Origin: Siphonodentalium dalli
Lineage: Eukaryota > Mollusca > Scaphopoda > Gadilida > Siphonodentaliidae
DNA: 64,000 bases
NCBI GenBank assembly: GCA_032622095.1
Contig: CP136065.1
Location: forward strand, 68,293,675 to 68,357,674
Reading direction: 5' to 3'
Part shown: positions 12,168 through 24,700 of the stretch, one piece after another
Layout of the letters: each line of letters starts with the position of its first letter
Position numbering within the stretch: the first letter of the stretch is position 1
Notes under the pieces: generated by a model
What the model was told of the DNA's origin: nothing
Database searches by the model: none
Seen by the model: the letters and a program-made list of their open reading frames with translations, nothing else
Position numbers and translations under genes: made by a program

Positions 12168-14464
12168 ATAATATTATATAACCCGTTCAAATATTGGATG
12201 GATATCTGGTGGCAAATTGGATAATTGCTGGCAAAATGGGTGACGTATACCATCTCCTTCATACACGCATACATCGATGGGTGGATACTTTAAAGAAACA
12301 TTGCGGACACAGACACCACCATGGCCGGGGTAATAGAGCTTGTCTGGATCATGATGGCATCTGAAATGGTAGTTGTGTTTGAGTCTTGCATGAATTGCAC
12401 AGCGTGATACTCTCATCCAACAGTAAACGATACTTTTCTGTGGCAGATTATTTTTGGCTTAAAATCAACTGTATCGTCTTCTGTTTGGCTTCATCTGTGT
12501 GTAGCAAAATTCTCAGAACCAAATGTTCGCGTATCTAATTGCTCTTAGATAGCAGTCGAACGATACGGTACATAAAACTGGAACGGAAAATAATTTTGAT
12601 AATATGGAATTTTAAAAAACTTGATTATGTTGTATATAATACATCATCCAATAAAGAGCAGCAACTGATGCCAGTCGTTGAAAACATTATAATTGAGTAT
12701 ACTGTAGCAGGCAATACTGATATAGACACAATGAATTGTGGAGGATGCACAGAACACCTTTTCATGTATTGCACCCTTTTTCACAACAACGCATAGAACT
12801 GTCACATGTTATGAGATCCTTGCGAGTCGCGTCCTATGAAGCGCTTCTAAAATGAGATCTAACCTTAACCGCCAACGAGAATTGCATTCTAACAGAAACA
12901 GCGTTAAAATTCATAAAATGTTCCGGACGAGTTGCGACGTGCAACGAATGATCTCCTGTAAAATCACAAAATTGGAACACCGTACCATAAATGTACTTCT
13001 TGCCCCAATACCCTGTTCTATTACTTACTCAAGCGACCCCTTTCTATTACCATTTCCCAAACACACCAACTAACGCCTTCACCACCATAGACATATATAT
13101 GCTGCCAGTTGTCATACTAGTCATATGTGTGTATAATTATACTCATTACCCCCCCCCCCCACCACACCACCGATTTATAATAGTTAACACCCCATGTAAT
13201 ATCCGTTATACTCACGCACTCAAAATATATATATTCTACCCGCCCTACCAAACCTGTTATATTTATGTTTCATGTATGATCTGTAGGGAGCGGAGGTCCA
13301 TCTAAGTTTAACAGAACTTGTCCTCCAATCCCTTATATGTAATGTATTATTTATGCATAATGCTAATAAAAATATGTTTAAATAAAAAAAATGAATTAAC
13401 CCATGTCTAGACCCATATGTATTGAGATGTCGAGCAAGAATTGTTCAAACTAGGACCAACACAAGCAGCTACGCCCATAACAGTTAATATAATTCTTTAT
13501 TTCAGTTAGTGATTGATGTTGTGAACGTTTGAGGTATGTACAGGCCCTCATTAAAACAAACTCAAAGTTAAAAAATACATTTGATTATTATATTAATAAC
13601 TATTTTGCCTTATTAATTACTATAAACTCAGCCGGATTTGTTTATGCAATTATGTTACTAATATGACGTGTTGGAAGCCGACATTGACCCTCACAAGTTG
13701 ATTTCTGTTGAATATCTCGGTCATAAACGACATCGAATCCGATGACAGACTGTTTAGGACAATCGAACAATTCATGTTTCTGTGTTGACTGGCTATACAT
13801 GTATTAGATTTGCTTGACGCAATATACAATTTGAAGGTAATACATGGTGGATAATATTGACCATGGTCAGGATATGTGTGTGGAAAGGAAACTGACTCAA
13901 TAATTTAACTCAAATTGAATAATAACGGAATTTAGCCATCAATAATACACAAACGTATACTAATTTGTGTCGTATTATAACCCAGTTGAGAGACTTCCCG
14001 TTGAAATTAACTTGATGTGCTATTTCCCTCCACCCATAAAACTGGAAACGTCGTGACACAGTGATATGATATTCGAGAATGCATTTGCCCTTCTCAATAA
14101 TTATATATCACCGTGCACTCATCTTCGATTGTGTGGTGCCGGTAAATGCATCTCTTCGCCTATATTTATATTTGGAGTGTCGGTAGCTTTCCTCTTATTC
14201 TTAGCATTTTCGGATATTTCGTCATTTCGTCGAATTTAACTGACATATTTCAATCGGGTTTGGAATAGGTGGAATTGTTCTACCTAACCTCTACAGGCTT
14301 GGCATAATTTGTAATTACGCCTTGTAATTAATGTCACTACCAACAATGTCAATGATTTTGTTAACGATGTCTTGTATGTAGGACTTTGCTCCAATCGAAG
14401 CAGATCGAAGTATTTAATAGTATTTTGTAACATATTCGCAAGTGAAACACGACGAATTTTATAC

Positions 14465-14749
14465 CATTATCCATTATTCTTGCTAAAACATGTGACACAA
14501 ATCGAGAAATACAAACAGCGCCGGTCTGAATACAGAAATAGATTGGGAATTCCAAATTTTGGACCAAAATACTTCTTTCGACCCCGGGGCAACCATCGGG
14601 ATATTCAAATAAAACGTAGTTCGTCGACAATTGATCGCGTATTGACGAGTCTGAGACCGGTAAGCCGATTCGACGAGGGTGACTATTCGTCATATAGCAG
14701 CGGAAACGATGACAAACCAAGTAAAGCACACTATTATCTATTTGGATGA
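14465..14749 (+). CDS. Possible coding exon, unrecognised
   Basis: The open frame ends in a charged, Ser/Tyr-rich tail (residues such as SSYSSGNDDKPSKAHYYLFG) that looks more protein-like than its surroundings. I cannot name a family. No strong acceptor precedes it and no other exon is visible nearby. A long minus-strand frame over the same bases is probably a shadow. Chance openness is a real alternative. Confidence 0.2.
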   Translation, partial: HYPLFLLKHVTQIEKYKQRRSEYRNRLGIPNFGPKYFFRPRGNHRDIQIKRSSSTIDRVLTSLRPVSRFDEGDYSSYSSGNDDKPSKAHYYLFG

Positions 14750-15772
14750 CGTTATAAATTAATGTTGTTGTATAATGTTGTTTTACAAGAACGTTTTTAG
14801 CTACATATGTAAGACAATATGTGGTGCTGGTGTGCTCTTCGCTATAAACGAAAGTATGTACACCCGTCATTGCACGACGCTATTATGTTTTGGGTGTTGC
14901 ACATATACACAAACTTGATATTACAGATACTACACATGCAGTCATTCTCACATTGTATCATAACGCCCGCCATAGCTGCAAATCCTTAACAGCGTTGTCA
15001 GATGCAGAACCCAACGCAGTACACGTGTTATTGTGACAGACTATGGTGTACCCTAAGAGGGCGAGGTCATGCCAGTATCAGGTACACATCCGTGTCACAT
15101 AGCACTATCACTGACCTTATGCTTGTGATATCTAGAAGTGGGTCTAATTAATTTTCTAATCTTCCTATATTGAAGAATAAATTGTACGCTAATGATATAT
15201 ACCAATAAGACAACAAGATAATGAAGATTATACTTACTAAATAATATGCAGCATAAACACAAACTTAAAGTTGGTAATAATGAAGAAAGCAACAGCAAGT
15301 AAATGTATGACTTTAGGTTCCTGTATCTATATTCGTTCTGATTTCTCGTCGGCTGTTCTCGATCCGAGAGTATCAGATAGTTTCCGGCTTCAATTTGTCG
15401 CCGTCTCTAGCTCCGGTCACTTTGAACAGTTAGGGAATATCCTCCCAGAATTCCACAGCACAACGTGAACCCAATTACACAAATAAGTTTCATTTAGCAT
15501 ATGCTACATAATAATCAATGTATCGTTATGTTTATTGTGATTTTGTTATCTTTTTACCAATTGTCTATTGCTGGTCAAGCGCGAAATACATTTATAGGAT
15601 AATTTTTCGGTAGGGTACCTTCACAAATATTCTTAACATACATAGCTGTCACCAACTCCGGCAAGGCCAAGAATCATTTTGGTACAAAATATGGATCTAC
15701 CTTCCAGAAGAAGTTTTCAACTTGTTCTACCGAGGCACCTAATGCGCACATGTTTGGCTACCAACAGATATT

Positions 15773-16346
15773 TAATCGGGGTTCACGATTAGATGGCTAT
15801 TGGAACATAATCGAGACCACAGGAGACACGCGGGGTTTCGATTGAGTATCATATTTAACATGAAGGGTGGTGACTCGATAAATAATGTACTTTGACGAAA
15901 TAACGGCGATTTGTATGAGAAATTGCTAGACCACCATTGATCAATTCTGGTGAAATATAAGTCAAATTCTTCTGTTGGGTGGGTAGTTTGGGGGAGGTTT
16001 GGATTCAACATGTTCTACGCTCTTTAAAACACTTCTTCAAATATTTCCGTTATTTCGTTAAAAACACTTCTTCAAATATCTCCGTTAATTCGTTAATAAT
16101 AATAATTTCCAATTTCAACATTTCGCTCTATTTCGCTATGTCGCTGCATTTTCTATTCCGCTATTTCGCTGTATTTTCCTATTTCGCTTTTTCGTTGTAT
16201 TTCATATCTCGATAATTCGCTATATTTGACATATTATGGGATATGGAATTATATGATATCCTATATTCTGATATGCATTCGAACATTACGTGCCACCTAC
16301 AGTCGCAATTATATGCCAATAGCCATCTCACCGTGAACCCCGATTA
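15773..16346. mobile_element. Non-autonomous DNA transposon with TIRs
   Basis: The 574-bp element has about 31-bp terminal inverted repeats. The left end starts TAATCGGGGTTCACGATTAG and the right end is its near complement ending CCCCGATTA. A TA at each edge fits a Tc1/mariner-like target, though the superfamily is not certain. The interior is simple, with TTTCGCTATTT-like repeats at 16030-16215. It has no transposase. Confidence 0.72.
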
Positions 16347-16727
16347 CATATGTTTGCTATATAACCCTTGGCGTATTGGCTGACCGAGGTTAGAGGTATC
16401 TCGAAAACTATAAGGCCCTTTTTGGATTTGGCCGCTCCACTAATGGGTACAGCACCCTTGTAAGATGTCCAAATGACATGGGTGTACTTGTGTATAATTG
16501 GGTACAAGCAATAGGGTGTGCTTTGTATTTATTTTCATATGGGCGACTCGTGGTGGCATGGTTGTTCATTTCACAAAATAATGTAGCGGACACGAGGTTA
16601 GCAGCTTCCTCTGTCACATATTCGCCTCACTGTCATTCTATGATAAATCGTCGAGACAGATTAACAAAACCGAAGACACGCTAAATATATGTGAACATAC
16701 GTGCCGTGTGCGGCGTGTGTCTACTGC

Positions 16728-16777
16728 AAGCCTTGAAATAGGGTGTCTGTCATTTGCAGAATGAGGTCCCCAAAGGG

Positions 16778-16812
<35 letters not shown>

Positions 16813-16990
16813 TGATGCTACCCCGCATAGCGGCTAGCATAACCAAATTCACCCTCTGTGAACCTCATTCTGCTGAGGTGTGAGCAGAATGAGGTCCCCA
16901 GAGGGTGAATTTGGTGAAGCTGGTAGCATCACTAAATTCACCTTCTGGGGACCTCATTCTGCAAATGACAGACACCCTATTTCAAGGCTT
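16728..16990. mobile_element. Foldback MITE with T30 run
   Basis: The outer arms AAGCCTTGAAATAGGGTGTC and the exact complement at 16971-16990 enclose repeated inner motifs (GAATGAGGTCCCC). The left arm holds 30 consecutive T (16781-16810), where the matching right arm has only a short A run. TACTGC occurs next to both ends and may be the target duplication. Confidence 0.75.
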
Positions 16991-17937
16991 GGTGTACTGC
17001 TATATATGTAGTGGCGAACGTCTTATAGCGCCCGCTCTCCCACGGCGAAGCCACCGAAGCGAAGCGACCTAGGGTATACGTATGCGGATATGATATATAC
17101 TAATCGACATTTTCAGCCCAATCTTAAAATAGATTGAACTTACCTAAAATAGATAATTTATTCATAACTCAATGGTCAGCCGAGTCCAAAATTATTGTTC
17201 ACGACGGCCGCCATTTTGTATTGATTAATACCACCTCGAAATGTGTAATTGGGCAAAATGCTCCAGGGCAAAAATAAAAAACTTTGTTCCGGCAAATGTT
17301 AGCTATACTTCACCATATGTAGGGACAACATGCCCCTAAAGCCAAAGATATTTAAAAAAAAATTATGTAAATTAAACCAAAGCTCTGGTTAACAAAAAAG
17401 TGAAATTGCATGAAAAACATTTGTTTACATAATTTATAAAAATTATTTAAAATATTTGCCCCGAAAGAGGAATATAGGGGCCGTACTGGCCGTTTAGATA
17501 TTATCTTCCATTTTCTAACGGTATTTTCGCCTAAAAGATTGATGAATTATTCTCAAAGTTCAAGGCCGACAAAGTGAAACTATAAGTTCCGATTGAAAGA
17601 TCGTAGAGTTCTTTTAAGATAACTTTTTGGAAAACCAGTAAAGGCGTCATGACATCGAGACGTGCATCGTGACGTCACACCCTGCATCGGCTCGCAAAAC
17701 TCCAGACACTGAGGACTGCGCCGATGGCCAGACAGCTGAGACACGTATTACACGGTCAGGATAAACGACACATCTGCCAAACATTTACGTTATATGTGAT
17801 TATTTATATATATATGATTGTCTTGTGTCCCGTTACGGGTTATCTTTAAATCCTTCTAAAGATAAAAATTCATCCGATAATCCCATGAAAAGTAACAAGC
17901 GGGCGCAAATTACGTTTACGTATGATCATATTATGCA
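16991..17937. other. Intergenic, no feature recognised
   Basis: AT-rich sequence upstream of P450 copy B. I see no open frame of interest and no repeat shared with the rest of the window. Confidence 0.5.
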
Positions 17938-18361
17938 CTGTTATTAAACATCTCTCCGGTTGTGTACACATACAGTAATATCTATTTATACACATAGATT
18001 AAATTCAAGGACGATATTCTGACCTATACATAGCTTTGTATAACATTTTACTTCTTAAAAATTAATGATCAGTTAGAACTTATACTGTGCACGCTCCCTT
18101 CATGCCTCAAACATTACAAAGCCAGACCGGACCGGTCGGAAACGTCTTATATGCAGTTATTAAACCTCTCTCCGGTTGTGTACACACACAGTAATATCTA
18201 TTTATGCACATAGATTAAATTCAAGGACGATATTCTGACCTTTTCATAGTATTCTATAACATCTTACTTCTTAATACAATTAATGATGAGTTTGAACTTA
18301 CTTTGCTCGTTCACTTCATGCCTCTAACATTACAAAGCCATACCGGGCCACACGGAGCACT
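17938..18361 (+). promoter_or_regulatory. Tandemly duplicated promoter of P450 copy B
   Basis: Two units with a 216-bp offset are both homologous to the 5' flank of copy A. The distal unit keeps the TATA-like TATTTATA (17983-17990). The proximal unit has TATTTATG (18199-18206). Each unit ends with the CATTACAAAGCCA block that precedes the start codon. Confidence 0.65.
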
Positions 18362-18728
18362 ATGGCGCTATTCAACATGCTGACAGAGCTACTAGCGAAT
18401 TCATTTTCGTGGGTACCGGTTGCTCTTGCTGTTTTTCTCATTGTACTTATGTACACATCTAGGTCGAAGCGTTTGCGACTTCCTCCCGGACCGAAGGGAC
18501 TCCCTCTCATCGGCAGCATTCTAGATTTCCGCGGACGGGACATTAGAGACGTTCTGCGCAACTACAAGAACCAATATGGAGATATCTACTCATATTACAT
18601 TTTCAACCGACTGTTCATAGTTATAAATGGATACGACACCCTGAAGGATTTCTTCGTTGGCAATGGCGAATTTGTGTCGGACAGACCTAATTATAATTTC
18701 AAGAAGCTGATTGATGACTATGCACCAG
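18362..18728 (+). CDS. P450 copy B exon 1
   Basis: Residues 1-122, six differences from copy A, mostly conservative and in the anchor helix (for example L19P and I30M). Donor CAG|GTGAGT. Confidence 0.9.
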
Positions 18729-21700
18729 GTGAGTCAGATTAATTTGTGTTCTCTACTGATTGAATTTTGCCACCTAAAATACAAGTATGCATTGAAATGA
18801 TCTATTCGAGACCTGAACAGATGTTCAAGAAATATAATAACGAACCCGCTCGGCGCGCTTGCGCACCCGAGCTCGGGTCGTGTATAGGTAACAGGTGGGC
18901 GCGCGTACTTGTGACGTCACACATAAATTACAGTATACTGTGAAGGAGAAATGTTTATTCACACAACATTTTCGTGGAAAAATCACGTGACTTCCGGCAG
19001 TGGTTTCACAAAATCGCGGAATCAGCAAAGAAAAGAATTTAATACTTCACAACTTCCGATATGTGACAATGGACAACTGAAGTATTTATTTATTTATAAA
19101 CAGTAAGTTGTTATGAATATGTCCTGCAAAGGTTAATATTAGATCAGTTTCATTTGTTAGCTAAATGAAGGTAGACTGGTACCCTGTCCCAACTCTGCTA
19201 CTCGCCCGTAGGGACAGGTATAGGCTAAACAGAAAGTGGAATTTTGAATTGTGTTTCCGGTTTGTGAGATATTGTTTTAAAATAGAAAAGCAAATTTCAA
19301 CATCGGTACGTTTTTCTTAATTTAATAATACAAGACGCAAGTATATAACTTTGACAACTACTCAATCAAATTGAATAGAGTGTTTTTCACAGGAATCGAC
19401 TAGCCCCGATCAACGGCAATAAGTTAAATAGTGCGTAATCATGTTTTTGTAGCTTGGATATTTGGAAACTCTGATGTCAACCAACACCCCCGGTAACCGG
19501 TTACATCAATTTTGTGTCGAAGTTTGCTGTCCCATGTCGCATTTTATTAACTAAATTCGTCGGGGATATATTAACGCTCATGTTGATACCAAAATTAACA
19601 CAATGGGTCAATGTGATTTGCCTGGGTGGACCTTTTACCATAAATTGCCAAACTTTGCTATACCGTCCGATGCTCTGACAAGTTGGTCAGTCTGTACTAC
19701 ATTCATTTAAGGGGTTTATTTACATTAGTATAAACATATTTTATTACAATCAAAATAATAACATATATATACATTTAACAGACATTTTACAGGAGTATAG
19801 AATAATATAAATTCGATTGATTGGAAAGGGGATTAAACAACAAGCCCAAGGGCTTTTATTAAGTTTGCTCCCCTTTTGTTTCGCGCCCGCTCTTCATTAA
19901 GGGTAGAGAGGGGGTCGGACGGGAAGGAATGAAAATATCATAATTATAGTAATGATGATGTCGTTAGAAGCAGGGAGAGATTGTGAACGAGAAAGAGATA
20001 GAGAGGACGAGAGAGAGAAAGAAAGAGAGAGAGATAGAGAGAGATAAAAGGGATGAGATACTGTATTTGCATTACTGATACTAACAGGTATCTCCTTCAC
20101 ACAGATATGTCAATATAAGTTGATGGCGATAGTTTTATTTGTTCCAAATAAGTTTCGTGAGGTACTAGTAATCACACCACCCACCCTCGTGCACGGTTAC
20201 ATCAACATTGAAGAAGTTTGCTGCCTCATATCTGATTTTTTTATTTCGATGTTTCGGCTATATTATTGTGGTCATTTCAGTACCAAAATCATCTATATGA
20301 GGCAGATATATTTTGTTTGCATGAGGTGTTTTGTGTCAAACGGGAAAATTTTATAACTGTAAAAACACGTTACACGGGCCTTAGTGGAGATGACATTAAG
20401 CTACATTTATGGCATGTTGCATATGAGACATGAGGTGAAAACTTCCTTCCCGACACCCTTTGGAAAGAAGCTTTGAGAAATGTAAAATTGAAATAAATAA
20501 ACTTGTCGTGATGTAACTAAGATATTTAAGCCTAGATCATTGTGTGCATGGAACAAGAGCGAGCAAATGTCTCAAATATTAACGTGACTATCAATGGCTT
20601 GAAAATGACTGTCATCAGTGCATCCAACTAATCAGTGAATTATTTGCATGTGTATCAATTCAGATTATCTGTTACTAGTACTCTCACAACAAGTAAAGTA
20701 TTCAAGTCCAGCATAGTGACTGCCAAAAGCATTTAGTATAATTGAAGTTGATCCACTAGACCAACAAAAGTGGTATGGAATAATGCTAGATAATGGGCTG
20801 GTTGACCGACTAATCATGAAATAGTTAGAAATTATGGAATTGTGTGTATAATGCATAATGACGTAGGTTTGCAGATATCAGCAATTTATAGAATAATATT
20901 TCCAATTGAAGCCTGCTAAATGTCCTCTTTATGTATTTATTTTCAAAATATGTCAACTGTAGTTGAATTGGAGCTTAACAAATAATATTTCATCATTATC
21001 ATGGATATGTCATGTCTACAAAATTGTCAACAATGACCCGAAAGTGAAGATTGAGGTCACTGTCCTGAGTTGTTGTCAGCTTAAAATGTATTTCAGCCAA
21101 AATAGCCAATACACATGTTTGGATCATGTAATAGCTTGCAGGGGAAACTGATATCTCAATGGATATGCAGGAGATATGCTGGGAAATTTATAATTTGTAA
21201 ATTGGATGCATAAACCTTTCAGTGAAAAACAATAATTGCAGTTCTTTTTGTTTGAAGTGTTCCATTTTATAAGTTATACCTTATAGAGTAAGTTATACCA
21301 GTGTTTTTTGTGCACCTTTCAGATTTTGGTGGGTTAGTACTGTATTTGTCCACTTCCATCGATTCATTAGAATTTCCATTAGCAGTGTCCAATTTGACCA
21401 CCCAGGTAGACCTAGAATACTCTCATGACACACTCACCTGGAAACTCCAATACATGATTGCATGTGTGTGTGTACATGTACCGGTATGTGGTACTGCCTA
21501 TCAGCCAGTTTAAAAAAAAAATCTTAATTAAACTTTTTTTCAATTAAATCAGCTTCTGAAACATGGTAAACTGTCACTTGAACTAGAGCAGATAACTTTC
21601 TAGTCATATGAGTGATATCAGTAGGGTTTTATGTGGTTTTAGACCAAAATTAGTGAAATTTTGGGGGTGCGTGACCAAACATTTGAGTAAAAAAATGATT

Positions 21701-24700
21701 TTTTGCAGGTTTGGGATGGTGGTTCCCCGAAAATGCCAGATGTAAAACACGGCATACCTTCCTGCAAATTTTATATTATAATATACATGTAATATTAAAT
21801 CAATTGTACTGGGATAATGCGTGATAAAATTCAACCACTGGGAATCTCAATTTTCAAATGTCAGGCTGCTTATTTTCTGGCTTGGTACATGAGCTGCTCT
21901 GGTCAATATTAATTCAATACAAAATGTTGATTTAAATACATTAAGTTCTAGTATAATTGATTAAAGGGACATCTCGTGAACAGGTATATACAATTTCCAT
22001 GGTCATAAAAAGGGAATTAGGGGTCCTTGCCACTCCTTGGGGCCTTGCTTCCCTCCTATGGTGTACTTGTTGACTTAAAATTGGGTAAAAACCCCTATTT
22101 TCATATCATCAGCATCCCTCTCCCTTGAATGTGTGTCTCAAACCGGAGCTGTAAAAAAAATTCAGTAAAGGCCTACTAATTGGACATCTCCTGCACAGGT
22201 ATATAGCATGTCCATGGTCACAAAAAGGGAATTCGTGGTTACTTCTTCCCTCTTATGGTGGGCCTACATGTATATAGACTTGAAAATTGAAGAAAAAACA
22301 TACTTCCAAATGCATATCACTATCAGCATCCCATGAATGTGTCTCCACCCTGGAGCTCTAGTATATTTGATTAAAGGGACGTCTCCTGCACAGATATATA
22401 CAATTTCCATGGTTATCGATCTAGATCAAAACGGTCAAGGGAATTTTCAACACCGACCCGACAAACACCTCTACAGTACAGGATTCAAAGCACCACAATT
22501 TTATGGTTAGATTAATAGGCTATATATCATTATGATCTATTTTATCTCATGTAAAGTAAAAAAAATTTAAATTCATAGGACATGTACTGGCATCTGGCAA
22601 GTACAATTGCATTAATATATTAATATTATAATATAATATATATATAATATTATAATAATTTCTCATAATAATAATGCAATCTGAAGTTCATATTTTAGAA
22701 CACCAGCGGTCTCCAGTCAGATTCGAACTGACAATCCCCTCAGTGTAAACTGAGGTGCACTCACCAATGTGCTGTAGAAACTGATATAAAGCTGGCATTA
22801 AAAAACAACAAATTTGAGTAGAACCCCCCCCCCCCCCCGGCCAGTGCATGTACTAATATAGATCATGCCATGAACCTCTACTAATGCTAACGCCCGCTAG
22901 CATTAGTAGAGGTTCATGGCATGATCTAGTACTAATACTATGAACATTTTTTTTATATTTTCTTTACATGTGACAAAATAGATCATATATACCGGTAGCT
23001 TATAAAACAAACCATAAAAATTGTGGCACTTTGAATCCTGTACTAGTAGAGGTATTTGTCGGGTCGGTGTTGAAAATTCCCTTGAGCGTTTTGATCTACA
23101 TGGATCTACATGTAGACATTGATGGCGGCGCCGGCTTATTTTCATCATTCGGTATAAAACTTGGTATTCGCTCCATTCTAAATGAAATTAATAAAAATTG
23201 ATTACACACAAGAAAGACATTCTTAATTTTAACTGTATCATTGCTAAAAAATTAACATATGAATCATGATTGACTGACCTTTCAAGTTTCATAAACAGCA
23301 ATAGTCACAAAATGTCACAGAAAAAATGAACCCATCGGCCCATCGTGGAATTTTTGGTGTCAAAATAATGGTCTGAGTGTTGCTAAGAAATCAACATCTA
23401 AATATACATTATGGGCCAGCAACTTTTTCGCCTATGAATAAAAAACGAACCAGACATGCTTGAAACGCATGAGTCGAAAACAGGTAACTGGTCACAATTA
23501 AACACACTTTTCATATCATTCCCGAAATCAATAAACACTATCACTGTTGTATATTGAAACACTAATGGTGTAACTTATTAATTATCGATATAAATAGATG
23601 TAATCAAATATAAATTGTAGATAAAAATGATGATCTTACCGTTGCAATAAAAATCGTAAATAAATTCGCAATCTAAAATATCACGTGACAACCGCATCTC
23701 ATGAATATATTCATGAGCTCAGCCTATACCAGGCCTCAAATACGTTTGCTGGCCTGGGTACTAGGCTAAATGAAGGCAGTTACGGCGTCGTGACGTCAAA
23801 ACGTCATTTGTCTCTGCGGGCCAGAATCCAGACATGACTGGACGCGTTGTGTCATCTTCGCTTTATCGTAGCGACGTACATTGTAGTCTATGGCATACAA
23901 TGTAGAAGCTTTTATTATCAAAGGCCGATAGGCTATATTAAGGCTTTTATGTACTTATCGAAGTCCACTGGCATCCAAAATGATCTACACTAACAATCAA
24001 GCATTCGCGTCGCTGACATGCGTATAGGCCTAATATATATATACATATAGTTCGACGTTTATTTGCACGATCCTTTGCATTGTCCGTCTTCTTACTATTA
24101 TGTCGGGGTCGTTCTATATATGCCTTGCATATTATCATATTACTTCTAGATATACGAGTGCAGACTAAATCATGTTCATTGGTCGGACATATTCAGGTAA
24201 TAAAACTCGGCTATGGTATGAACTATATACATTTCAATATAGAAGCTTTTATTATCAAAGGCCGATAGGCTATATTAAGGCTTTTATGTACTTATCGAAG
24301 TCCACTGGCATCCAAAATGATCTACACTAACAATCAAGCATTCGCGTCGCTGACATGCGTATAGGCCTAATATATATGCATATAGTTCGACGTTTATTTG
24401 CACGATCCTTTGCATTGTCCGTCTTCTTACTATTATGTCGGGGTTGTTCTATATATGCCTTGCATATTATCATATTACTTATAGATATACGAGTGCAGAC
24501 TAAATCATGTTCATTGGTCGGACATATTCAGGTAATAAAACTCGGCTATGGTAGGAACTGTTCAGATAATACATTCAGATTGCCGTTTACTACTCAGTGT
24601 ATCGCTCGAGAACTATACTGCCCTCATGACAACGGGTGATGCAGTTGTCCACATATCGATCGAGTTGGCAACACGACTTACGTGCACACCATGTTATGTC

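Larger units (their letters stand above)
22418..23105. mobile_element. Foldback element, roughly 690 bp
   Basis: Arms of about 90 bp are strongly conserved, weakening to about 170 bp. The left arm includes AAGGGAATTTTCAACACCGA (near 22438) and the right arm holds its complement near 23068-23085. Inside are an AT palindrome (about 22610-22680), a tRNA-like sequence, a C15-type run and a perfect 30-bp hairpin. No protein is encoded. Confidence 0.7.
18840..24150. other. Copy-B-specific 5.3-kb block in intron 1
   Basis: Homology to intron 1 of copy A breaks at about 18840 and resumes near 24150 with the ACGAGTGCAGACTAAATCAT block. The inserted sequence starts with a GC-rich patch containing the palindrome ACCCGAGCTCGGGT. 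It also includes a GA-rich microsatellite, 200-bp tandem repeats and a foldback element. No gene is seen from 19.1 to 21.9 kb. Confidence 0.5.

Noticed and set aside
14361-14870. 169-residue minus-strand frame
   Set aside because: No motif or codon structure. It overlaps a more protein-like plus frame and is probably chance openness.
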